Assembly (NCBI GenBank): GCA_003526525.1
Contig: DPVV01000453.1
Span: forward strand, 7,463-18,459
Direction: 5' to 3'
DNA from: Lachnoclostridium phytofermentans
GTDB lineage: Bacteria > Bacillota > Clostridia > Lachnospirales > Lachnospiraceae
DNA length: 10,997 nt
Made by a program: the position numbers and the translations under genes. The notes below the pieces were generated by a model, which was given only the letters and a program-made list of their open reading frames with translations, made no database searches and was not told the origin of the DNA. Shown here in pieces: positions 1 to 5,958 of the stretch; the stretch's first letter is position 1; every line of letters starts with the position of its first letter.

Positions 1-980
1 ATATTGATAAGGATTTTGAATACGAGGAATTAGCCATAGCAGCTGTGACAGAAAAAACAAGAGCATATATTAAAATTCAAGATGGTTGTAATCAATTCTG
101 TAGTTACTGTATTATTCCTTATGCTCGTGGCAGAATTAGAAGTAGAAGTGAAGAAGAAATCAAAAAAGAAGTGATACGTCTTGTAGAAAATGGATATCAA
201 GAAATAGTCTTAACTGGAATCCATTTATCTTCTTATGGACTAGAGACACTTTCAGTAAAAGAGCAAGCAGCTTTACTTCCTGAGAATGGCATTTCACCTT
301 TAATGACACTTGTTTTAAGCTTAAGTGAAATAGAAGGTCTTAATAGAATTCGTTTAAGTTCTTTAGAACCAAGAATAATCACCGAAGAATTTGTTAAAAC
401 TCTTGCTAGTAAATCAAAATTATGCCCTCACTTTCATTTATCCCTCCAAAGTGGTTGTAAAGAAACATTAGCAAGAATGAATCGTAAATATACTCCTGAT
501 GATTATTACAAACGTTGTGAGATTATTCGAAAGTATTATGAAAATGCGGCAATTACTACAGATGTAATCGTTGGATTCCCTGGGGAAACAGAGGAAGAGT
601 TTGAAGAAACAAAAGCATTCCTTGAAAAAGTTCAATTTTCTCAGATGCATATTTTTAAGTATTCTAAGAGAAAAGGTACGAAAGCAGAAGCAATGCCAAA
701 CCAAGTGCCAGAACAAATAAAATCTAAGCGTAGTGAAATTTTATTTGATTCAGAGAAAAAGATGAGAACAAAATATTTAGATTCTTTTATCGAAACCAAG
801 GAAATAGTTTTGACAGAAGAAGAAACGATGATAGAGGATACATTGTATATGATTGGTCATACTACTCGTTATGTGAAAGTTGCTATTCCTGCATCAGACT
901 TAAAAAGTAATGAGTTAGTAAACGTCCGAATTACGGGGTATTTGAACGAAGATGTTTTGCTTTCAGAAATAATAGATTGA
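1..980 (+). CDS. mtaB: MtaB, tRNA (t6A37) methylthiotransferase, 5' truncated by window edge
   Basis: Radical-SAM enzyme that converts t6A37 to ms2t6A37 in tRNAs reading ANN codons. The frame is open to the left edge (first whole codon at 3), so the N-terminal MTTase domain (roughly 130 residues) lies outside; the GTG at 45 is internal and not a start. The radical-SAM cluster motif CNQFCSYC (CxxxCxxC) is at 87-110, followed by the family-typical IIPYARGR. Further family motifs are LTGIHLSSYG, RLSSLEP, LSLQSGC, MNRKYT and TDVIVGFPGET. The last 60 or so residues (about 780-970) fit the tRNA-binding TRAM domain. Motif order and the IIPYARG segment favour MtaB over MiaB or RimO. The stop codon TGA (978-980) overlaps the -35 box of the next transcription unit. 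Confidence 0.93.
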   Translation, partial: IDKDFEYEELAIAAVTEKTRAYIKIQDGCNQFCSYCIIPYARGRIRSRSEEEIKKEVIRLVENGYQEIVLTGIHLSSYGLETLSVKEQAALLPENGISPLMTLVLSLSEIEGLNRIRLSSLEPRIITEEFVKTLASKSKLCPHFHLSLQSGCKETLARMNRKYTPDDYYKRCEIIRKYYENAAITTDVIVGFPGETEEEFEETKAFLEKVQFSQMHIFKYSKRKGTKAEAMPNQVPEQIKSKRSEILFDSEKKMRTKYLDSFIETKEIVLTEEETMIEDTLYMIGHTTRYVKVAIPASDLKSNELVNVRITGYLNEDVLLSEIID

Positions 981-1005
981 AATTTCCGAACATTTGTATT
1001 ATGAT
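977..1005 (+). promoter_or_regulatory. Sigma-A-type promoter for ireB-ruvX cluster
   Basis: TTGAAA at 977-982 and TATGAT at 1000-1005 are separated by exactly 17 bases; each hexamer matches the vegetative consensus at five of six positions. The -35 box contains the mtaB stop codon. Transcription would start near 1012 and give a leader of about 95 bases before the ireB start. Seen directly; activity is inferred. Confidence 0.65.
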
Positions 1006-1107
1006 ATTAGTAAGTTGCAAAAAGATGAACGGTCCAATATGGAATTGTATTATTCGGATATCGAGGTTTGTTAAATGATTACCGTTGACTGGGAAGGGCG
1101 TGATGAG

Positions 1108-1374
1108 ATGCAGGAGATAAACAATACACAATATTTTAGAGTTCAGAAACAACCAGAAATCGTGGTGAAGGATGTTATTGACATCGTGTATCTCGCTTTA
1201 ACTGAGAAGGGATATAATCCGGTAAATCAGATTGTGGGATATATCATGTCCGGAGATCCGACCTATATTACAAACCACAGAAATGCCAGAAGTTTGATTA
1301 TGAAAGTCGAACGTGATGAAATTTTAGAGGAATTAATGCATTATTACATTGATAATCATTTAAAAAGAAGATAA
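1108..1374 (+). CDS. ireB: IreB family regulatory phosphoprotein (UPF0297)
   Basis: Small cytoplasmic protein of 88 residues. In Enterococcus faecalis IreB is a substrate of the Ser/Thr kinase IreK and negatively influences cephalosporin resistance; the B. subtilis homologue is YrzL. The family signature is clear: EKGYNPVNQIVGYIMSGDPTYI, then the N-A-R and ERDEILEEL segments. (The first motif spans about residues 40-61.) I chose ATG 1108 over the in-frame ATG 1075 because the product then has the usual family length and a GAAGGG-type binding site lies 5' of it; ATG 1075 also has a GAGG at 1063-1066, so the longer 99-residue form is not excluded. A threonine at residue 7 sits in the N-terminal part where IreB is phosphorylated in E. 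faecalis, but equivalence is inference. It is followed by ruvX, as in many Firmicutes. Confidence 0.93.
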   Translation: MQEINNTQYFRVQKQPEIVVKDVIDIVYLALTEKGYNPVNQIVGYIMSGDPTYITNHRNARSLIMKVERDEILEELMHYYIDNHLKRR

Positions 1375-1424
1375 GGATATGGAATTAATTCAAGATGAAC
1401 CTGCAAACGGTCTCACTTGTCATA

Positions 1425-1464
1425 ATTAATAGGAAAGTGGCAATCGCGCTGCTTTTCTATTAAT
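1425..1464 (+). other. 17-bp RNA hairpin between ireB and ruvX
   Basis: The left arm 1425-1441 pairs along its full length with 1448-1464: 14 Watson-Crick and 3 G-U pairs, with a 6-base loop (AATCGC). No T-tract follows, so it is not a standard intrinsic terminator. It ends 10 bases before the ruvX binding site (AGAGG 1475-1479). It could be an mRNA processing or stability element in the ireB-ruvX transcript. Confidence 0.5.
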
Positions 1465-1488
1465 GTAAGATTTCAGAGGTTAAAGCTA

Positions 1489-1941
1489 ATGAGAATAATG
1501 GGTTTGGATTATGGCTCTGTGACGGTAGGTGTGGCTATCAGTGATAGTTTAAAACTTACAGCACAGGGTATTGAAGTGATACGTAGAAAGTCAGAGACTA
1601 AACTACGTCAGACTCTAGCACGAATTGAAGAATTAATAAAAGAATATGAAGTAGAAGAAATTGTACTCGGGTATCCGAAGAATATGAACAATACCATAGG
1701 TGAACGTGCTGAAAAATCAGAAGAATTTGCAGAGCATCTTCGACGTAGGACAGGACTTAATGTAGTGTTATGGGACGAGCGCTTAACGACGGTTGCAGCT
1801 CATCAGGTACTAAATGCTGGTGAAGTCAGTCTTAAAAAGAAGATGGAGGTAGTAGATAAACTTGCAGCAGTATTTATATTACAAGGTTATTTAGACTACT
1901 TATCGAATAAAAAGAAATTAAATTTAACAGATTCACTATAA
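1489..1941 (+). CDS. ruvX: RuvX/YqgF, Holliday junction resolvase-like pre-16S rRNA nuclease
   Basis: RNase H-fold nuclease of 150 residues, the usual family length. YqgF is implicated in 5' end maturation of pre-16S rRNA; it was first proposed as a Holliday junction resolvase. Visible motifs are [10 protein letters not shown] with the catalytic Asp at 7, [11 protein letters not shown] with the Glu near 57, WDERLTT with Asp 96/Glu 97, and a C-terminal VDKLAA segment with the last acidic residue. Start ATG 1489 has AGAGG nine bases upstream and matches the conserved N-terminus. It lies between ireB and the DUF1292 gene, the same order as B. subtilis yrzL-yrrK-yrzB, and is probably co-transcribed with both. 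Confidence 0.95.
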   Translation: MRIMGLDYGSVTVGVAISDSLKLTAQGIEVIRRKSETKLRQTLARIEELIKEYEVEEIVLGYPKNMNNTIGERAEKSEEFAEHLRRRTGLNVVLWDERLTTVAAHQVLNAGEVSLKKKMEVVDKLAAVFILQGYLDYLSNKKKLNLTDSL

Positions 1942-2038
1942 AATTTCTTTTGCTTATAAATCATTGACAGAAAAGGTTTTCATGGATTGTAAGCAAAGTA
2001 ATAATTCTAGTGAATATATTGTAAGAGAGGGAATTTTA

Positions 2039-2311
2039 ATGGAAGATAATAGAAAAGTAAGCTTCTTTACCGAGGACGATGAGGAAGTAATCTTTTATGT
2101 GCTTGAACAAACAAAACTAAATGGTACAGAGTACTTATTAGTAACAGAGGATATGGATGCAGAAGAAGCAGATGCCTACATTCTTAAAGATGTATCATCA
2201 GAAGAAAGTTCCGATGCAGTTTATGATATGGTGGAAGACGATAACGAATTAGAAGCAATCGCAGCTGTATTTGAGGAATTATTAGAGGATACAGATATAA
2301 TAACAGAATAA
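2039..2311 (+). CDS. DUF1292 domain protein (YrzB-like)
   Basis: Small acidic protein of 90 residues and unknown biochemical function. It has the DUF1292 pattern: a short N-terminal strand with Glu/Asp-rich turns, then an EYLLV strand and an acidic tail (LEAIAAVFEELLED). The start ATG 2039 has a strong AGAGAGG site at 2025-2030 seven bases upstream. The frame extends upstream to a TTG at 1964, but that codon has no binding site and the added 25 residues do not look like the family. The position directly after ruvX matches the conserved Firmicute order. Low isoelectric point and lack of membrane segments suggest a soluble cytoplasmic protein. Family assignment is firm; role is unknown. Confidence 0.87.
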   Translation: MEDNRKVSFFTEDDEEVIFYVLEQTKLNGTEYLLVTEDMDAEEADAYILKDVSSEESSDAVYDMVEDDNELEAIAAVFEELLEDTDIITE

Positions 2312-2354
2312 TTTAATACCACGTAATGGCAATGATGTTATGAGTAAGTAACGT

Positions 2355-2380
2355 AAGCGGATTGCGAATATCCGCTTTGA
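2355..2380 (+). terminator. Possible weak intrinsic terminator after DUF1292 gene
   Basis: AAGCGGAT (2355-2362) pairs perfectly with ATCCGCTT (2370-2377) around a 7-base loop. Only a short, interrupted T stretch follows (TTT then GACAT), so efficiency may be low. Position 44 bases after the DUF1292 stop is right for ending the ireB cluster. Confidence 0.5.
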
Positions 2381-2404
2381 CATACTTTATATTAGAAGAG
2401 AAAG

Positions 2405-2474
2405 TTTGAAATTAGGTAGTAGCTACCTTTGTTTGTTATGCTTTTAACTTGTAGGTAATTTCAAAGTAATTTTT
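2405..2474 (+). other. Candidate structured RNA, three-way junction with U-tract
   Basis: TTTGAAATTA (2405-2414) and TAATTTCAAA (2456-2465) form a perfect 10-bp outer stem. Inside lie a 5-bp hairpin GGTAG/CTACC (2415-2419/2423-2427) and a smaller GTTA/TAAC hairpin (2435-2438/2445-2448). A TTTTT run follows at 2470-2474. This could be a second terminator or the 3' part of a small RNA. I do not recognise it as a known class. Confidence 0.3.
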
Positions 2475-2603
2475 ATAAATTAAAAACAGACGTTTAAATT
2501 AGCAATCTTTTGAAATGCTTTATAGGAACTTCCAATGATAGTTTGGATGGTTGAATTAATAAAAGCGAATGGTATCATCATAAAATTTACTACAAACTGG
2601 AAT

Positions 2604-2616
2604 ATAATGTCATTAT
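2604..2616. promoter_or_regulatory. ATAATG-T-CATTAT palindrome, possible Fur-family operator
   Basis: Perfect 6-1-6 palindrome, 27 bases upstream of a TTGACA box and about 240 bases before the fur start. Its ATAAT/ATTAT half-sites resemble Fur/PerR-type boxes in general composition but not the exact 7-1-7 consensus. In AT-rich DNA such palindromes arise by chance, so this is a weak call. Confidence 0.25.
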
Positions 2617-2643
2617 TATGATATTTTTCACGATATAAACAAA

Positions 2644-2674
2644 TTGACAAATATTATAAAATCGTGTTTTATAA
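2644..2674 (+). promoter_or_regulatory. Promoter-like TTGACA with overlapping inverted repeat
   Basis: TTGACA (2644-2649) is a perfect -35 box. The best -10 candidate, TTATAA (2669-2674), sits at a long 19-base spacing. Between and across them is a perfect inverted repeat TTATAAAA (2654-2661) / TTTTATAA (2667-2674) with a 5-base spacer, well placed for an operator. CACGAT (2629-2634) and ATCGTG (2661-2666) form another inverted pair enclosing the -35 box. The suboptimal spacing makes promoter function uncertain. Confidence 0.35.
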
Positions 2675-2722
2675 GTATACAGGTGCTTGGACAATATTGG
2701 AAGGTTCAAATAGTTGAAAAAA

Positions 2723-2731
2723 TGCGATAAT
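2723..2731 (+). promoter_or_regulatory. Extended -10 element upstream of fur
   Basis: TGCGATAAT (2723-2731) combines a TG extension with GATAAT, five of six matches to the -10 consensus. The -35 at 16-base spacing, GTTCAA (2704-2709), is poor, as is usual for extended -10 promoters. It would give a leader of about 120 bases to the fur start. Confidence 0.35.
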
Positions 2732-2856
2732 ATAAGTAAAAAAAACATATAGATAAACGGAAAGTGAAACTTTAATAATATATAAAATCGTAACAATAGA
2801 ATGAAATTCACGTAAGCAAACGTAACATGGAATGAGCAAGAGAAGTAGGTGATGGA

Positions 2857-3336
2857 ATGACAGATATGCAGGAAAACTTTAAATCCTTACTCAAAGAAAA
2901 TGGGTTAAAGGTAACAACACAACGTATCGCAATCCTAGAGGTGTTAAGTAATCGACCGGATGAACACCTTACAGCTGAGGATATCTATGATTGTGTCAGA
3001 AATATGTATCCTGATATTGGGTTAGCCACAGTTTATCGTACCATACAGGTATTATCAGAATTAAAGCTAATTGATAAACTTAATTTGAATGATGGATATG
3101 TGAGGTATGAAATCGGTAAAGGCAGTAAGGAGAATTCTGTTCACCACCATCATCATCTAATTTGTGTGAATTGTGGGCAAGTATTTACATTTCAAGATGA
3201 TTTATTAGAGAATTTGGAGCAAAAAATAGAAGCTACCATGGATTTTCAAGTTTTAAATCACGAGGTAAAGTTATTTGGTATTTGCAGTGCTTGTAAATGT
3301 TTTACAGAGAGAGATGCAAACAATCAAGATGAATAA
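2857..3336 (+). CDS. Fur family metalloregulator
   Basis: DNA-binding repressor of the Fur superfamily, 159 residues. An N-terminal winged helix covers about residues 15-85, with LTAEDIYDCVRN and the recognition-helix motif GLATVYRTIQVL (55-66). The C-terminal dimerisation domain has the His run HHHHHLICVNCG (96-107) and two CxxC pairs, C103/C106 and C143/C146, which bind structural zinc in many members. NHEVKLFGIC (134-143) is Fur-like. At the position of the Glu in E. coli Fur CGKVIEF (a regulatory-metal ligand) this protein has Thr 111. Whether it senses iron, peroxide or zinc cannot be told from sequence, so I give no symbol. The start ATG 2857 has GTAGGTGAT at 2845-2853. It is followed 61 bases later by rnjA and may share its transcript. 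Confidence 0.92.
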   Translation: MTDMQENFKSLLKENGLKVTTQRIAILEVLSNRPDEHLTAEDIYDCVRNMYPDIGLATVYRTIQVLSELKLIDKLNLNDGYVRYEIGKGSKENSVHHHHHLICVNCGQVFTFQDDLLENLEQKIEATMDFQVLNHEVKLFGICSACKCFTERDANNQDE

Positions 3337-3397
3337 AAACGTCCACTTCCAAACGTTTGCCCGACGAAATTACATATAAAATTTTGGGGGTGCAATT

Positions 3398-5251
3398 TTG
3401 AAAGGAAAAGAAAATAGTAAAGAAAACAATATTGAAAGCAAAAATAACCAGATGGAACCAGGAGGTGCCAATCGCAGAAACGCAAATTCGGATCGAAACA
3501 ATCGTATGAGAAGAAAGCCAAGACCTTTTAAGGTAGAGCGTGCTGCGAATAATAATAAGGTTGAATTAACCGTTCCGGTTGAAACACCAGAACCAGATGC
3601 GAAACCAGCGGTAAAGATTATACCACTTGGTGGTTTAGGGCAAATTGGTATGAATATTACTGCATTTGAATATCAGGATAGTATTATAGTTGTTGACTGT
3701 GGATTAGCATTCCCAGAAGATGAGATGCTCGGAATTGACTTAGTAATCCCTGATATTACTTACCTAAAAGATAATATTCAAAAGGTAAAAGGATTTGTTA
3801 TCACTCATGGTCATGAGGATCATATTGGTTCCCTACCTTATGTAATCAAAGACATTAATGTTCCAATCTATGCAACAAAACTTACTTTGGGAATCATTGA
3901 GAATAAGTTAAAAGAACATAACTTATTAAAATCTACAAAACGTAAAGTAATCAAGTATGGACAATCCATAAACTTAGGATGTTTCCGTATCGAATTTATT
4001 CGAACCAATCATAGTATTGCAGATGCAGCTGCATTAGCAATCTATTCACCAGCAGGTATCATTGTTCATACCGGTGACTTTAAAGTGGATTATACACCGG
4101 TATTTGGAGAGACCATAGATTTACAGAAATTTGGTGAGCTTGGTAAAAAAGGTGTGCTTGCACTTATGTGCGATAGTACCAACGTAATGCGTCCAGGATA
4201 TACTATGTCAGAACGTACCGTTGGGAAAACCTTTGATAATATATTTGCAGAGAATTTAAAACATCGTATCATAGTTGCGACCTTTGCATCCAATGTAGAC
4301 CGTGTCCAACAGATTATTAATTCTGCAGTGAAATTTAACCGTAAGGTTGTAATTGAAGGTAGAAGTATGGTGAATATCATATCTACTGCCACAGAACTTG
4401 GATATATTTCAGTTCCAGACAATGTTTTGATTGACATTGAACAGATGAAGAACTACACTGATGAGCAGTTAGTATTAATTACTACTGGCAGTCAGGGTGA
4501 GGCAATGGCAGCGTTATCTCGTATGGCAGCTTCCATTCATCGTAAGATTTCGATTACTCCTGGAGATACTGTTATTTTTAGTTCAACTCCAATTCCGGGT
4601 AATGAGAAAAATGTCTCCAAGATTATCAATGAACTTTCCATGAAGGGTGCAAAGGTAATCTTTCAAGATACTCACGTATCAGGTCATGCTTGTCAGGAAG
4701 AGATTAAACTTATTTATGCTTTAACAAAACCGAAATTTGCGGTTCCAGTTCACGGTGAATTCCGTCATTTAAAATGTCATGCGGAATTGGCTCAAGATAT
4801 GGGCGTAAAGAAAGATAATGTAGTTCTTTTAACATCTGGTGATGTATTATCTTTATCTGAAGATAGAGCGAAGATTGTAGATCATATCCCATCACAAGGC
4901 ATCTTAGTGGATGGACTTGGTGTAGGCGATGTAGGTAATATTGTTCTTCGTGACAGACAACATTTATCAGAAAATGGTCTTATTATTGTTGTTGTAACTC
5001 TTGAAAAATTCAGTAATCAAGTGTTATCCGGACCAGATATCGTTTCGAGAGGTTTTGTATACGTCAGAGAGTCTGAGAATCTGATGGAAGAGGCGAGAAC
5101 TGTAGTCAACGATGCTCTTGATAAATGTCTGAATAAAAATATGACAGACTGGGGCAAGATTAAAAACGAAATAAAAGATTCTCTTAGCGACTACTTATGG
5201 AAGAAGATGAAGAGAAATCCGATGATTCTTCCAATCATCATGGAAGTATAG
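3398..5251 (+). CDS. rnjA: Ribonuclease J
   Basis: Endo- and 5'-3' exoribonuclease central to mRNA turnover and rRNA maturation in Firmicutes. Start is TTG 3398, supported by GGGGGTG at 3386-3392, five bases away. The 617-residue product is about 60 longer than typical RNase J (about 555). The extra part is an Asn/Lys/Arg-rich N-terminal extension (residues 1-70) with no predicted fold, ahead of the catalytic core opening VKIIPLGGLGQIGMN (72-86). The metallo-beta-lactamase motif HGHEDH is at 137-142; further metal motifs are TNHSI and HTGDFK. The beta-CASP region carries TFASNVDRVQQ and EGRSMVN, and PVHGEFRHL (His 452) marks the later motif. C-terminal domain present to the end. One vs two RNase J copies in this genome cannot be judged here. 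It is tightly followed (25 bases) by the MltG-like gene. Confidence 0.95.
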   Translation: MKGKENSKENNIESKNNQMEPGGANRRNANSDRNNRMRRKPRPFKVERAANNNKVELTVPVETPEPDAKPAVKIIPLGGLGQIGMNITAFEYQDSIIVVDCGLAFPEDEMLGIDLVIPDITYLKDNIQKVKGFVITHGHEDHIGSLPYVIKDINVPIYATKLTLGIIENKLKEHNLLKSTKRKVIKYGQSINLGCFRIEFIRTNHSIADAAALAIYSPAGIIVHTGDFKVDYTPVFGETIDLQKFGELGKKGVLALMCDSTNVMRPGYTMSERTVGKTFDNIFAENLKHRIIVATFASNVDRVQQIINSAVKFNRKVVIEGRSMVNIISTATELGYISVPDNVLIDIEQMKNYTDEQLVLITTGSQGEAMAALSRMAASIHRKISITPGDTVIFSSTPIPGNEKNVSKIINELSMKGAKVIFQDTHVSGHACQEEIKLIYALTKPKFAVPVHGEFRHLKCHAELAQDMGVKKDNVVLLTSGDVLSLSEDRAKIVDHIPSQGILVDGLGVGDVGNIVLRDRQHLSENGLIIVVVTLEKFSNQVLSGPDIVSRGFVYVRESENLMEEARTVVNDALDKCLNKNMTDWGKIKNEIKDSLSDYLWKKMKRNPMILPIIMEV

Positions 5252-5276
5252 TTAGAGAGAGGCTTGGAGGCATAAG

Positions 5277-5732
5277 ATGGCGAAATCCGATAGTACCAAA
5301 GTTGCATTAAAAATCACTAGTGCAGTACTTCGAGTATTCTTAAATATCTTATTTTATATTGCGATTATATTAGTCTTAATTCAGGCTGTAAAAATCACTT
5401 ATAATTTTTCTTATCAGCTATTTGGTTCTGTATCTGTTGAGGCAGAGCCAGGAATCGATACAGAATTTCAGATTGCAAAAGGTGAGTCTACTATGGATGT
5501 CGCTAGAAAACTAGAAGCTGGTAATATCATAGTCAATAAGTATTCGTCCTACTTAAAGACTAAATTTAAAGAGTATAACATCTATCCTGGTACCTTTATT
5601 TTAAATACGTCTATGGATTATGATGAAATATTAGATGTTATTACAGATTATAACAATTCGATAGTGAAAGAAGAGGAAGAAGGGAAAAAAGAGGATAAAA
5701 AAACTTCTCCAAAAAGCAACGTAATACCGTAA
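5277..5732 (+). CDS. Membrane protein with MltG/YceG-like LysM-type domain, no catalytic domain
   Basis: Protein of 151 residues with one N-terminal transmembrane segment (about 12-42) and an extracytoplasmic domain resembling the LysM-like half of the endolytic transglycosylase MltG: FQIAKGESTMDVARKLEAG, then YPGTFILNTSMDYDEILDVI. MltG is normally 330 residues or more; the C-terminal catalytic domain with the active-site Glu is absent, and the protein ends in a charged Glu/Lys tail (KEEEEGKKEDKK). The following 226 bases contain no remnant of that domain, so this looks like a naturally short form and not a recent frameshift. Start ATG 5277 has GGAGG at 5266-5270. It occupies the slot of mltG (yrrL) before the O-methyltransferase in B. 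subtilis. A non-enzymatic peptidoglycan-binding or regulatory role is inference. Confidence 0.75.
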   Translation: MAKSDSTKVALKITSAVLRVFLNILFYIAIILVLIQAVKITYNFSYQLFGSVSVEAEPGIDTEFQIAKGESTMDVARKLEAGNIIVNKYSSYLKTKFKEYNIYPGTFILNTSMDYDEILDVITDYNNSIVKEEEEGKKEDKKTSPKSNVIP

Positions 5733-5738
5733 TTAGTA

Positions 5739-5768
5739 TCGAAACAAGATAGAAGAACATGGTATACT
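5739..5768 (+). promoter_or_regulatory. Candidate extended -10 promoter for trmR leader
   Basis: TGGTATACT (5760-5768) is an extended -10 with five of six matches; TCGAAA (5739-5744) is a fair -35 at 18-base spacing. Start near 5775 would give a leader of about 185 bases. A second possibility is TTGAAA (5784-5789) with TATTAG (5806-5811) at 16-base spacing. Confidence 0.4.
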
Positions 5769-5811
5769 ATTTTATAGTAGGAATTGAAATATCTATCGTC
5801 TTGAATATTAG

Positions 5812-5906
5812 GGCTACCGTAGCCGTTGTTGAAATGTTTCTCCTTTCAAGCGGCTACGGACAGTCCTTTTTTATTGGTGACAAGGAAAAAGGACTCTATT
5901 TCAACA
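5812..5906 (+). promoter_or_regulatory. Structured leader/attenuator-like region before trmR
   Basis: Hairpin I: CCGTAGCCG (5817-5825) pairs perfectly with CGGCTACGG (5851-5859), continued inside by TTGAAA/TTTCAA (5829-5834/5844-5849); a T6 run follows at 5867-5872, so it may terminate transcription. Stem II: AGTCCTTTTT (5862-5871) pairs perfectly with AAAAAGGACT (5886-5895) and would trap that T run. A long-range pairing, 5827-5835 with 5898-5906 (9 bp), competes with the inner part of hairpin I and encloses stem II. GGCTAC occurs at 5812-5817 and 5852-5857, so GTAGCC (5819-5824) has two partners in the sequence, though the nearer is too close for a hairpin. It may be a simple terminator of the rnjA unit or a switchable leader; no known riboswitch class recognised. 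Confidence 0.5.
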
Positions 5907-5958
5907 TAGGAGTAATAGAAATAATAAGTTTTTATCGTTACATGGATGGAGGAAAGTC

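Larger units (their letters stand above)
2312..2856. other. 545-base gene-free stretch between DUF1292 gene and fur
   Basis: No convincing gene in either strand. The only sizeable reading frame (2590-2811, minus) is a Phe/Leu/Tyr/Ile-rich translation of AT-rich DNA. A 24-codon frame from ATG near 2549 lacks a binding site. The stretch holds a terminator-like hairpin (2355-2377), a possible three-way-junction RNA (2405-2465), a 13-bp palindrome (2604-2616), a promoter-like TTGACA with an inverted repeat (2644-2674) and an extended -10 element (2723-2731). Each is described separately. Confidence 0.6.

Noticed and set aside
1964..1992. TTGACA at 1964-1969 as a promoter for the DUF1292 gene
   Set aside because: Perfect -35 but the best -10 at 17-base spacing (TTGTAA) matches only two of six positions.
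1964..2038. TTG-initiated 25-residue extension of the DUF1292 protein
   Set aside because: No binding site at TTG 1964; strong AGAGAGG in front of ATG 2039; extension not family-like.
2590..2811. 73-codon minus-strand frame ahead of fur
   Set aside because: Phe/Leu/Ile/Tyr-rich product of AT-rich DNA, no binding site, overlaps promoter-like elements.
4090..4437. 115-codon minus-strand frame inside rnjA
   Set aside because: Shadow of the strongly conserved RNase J frame; no binding site or family resemblance.
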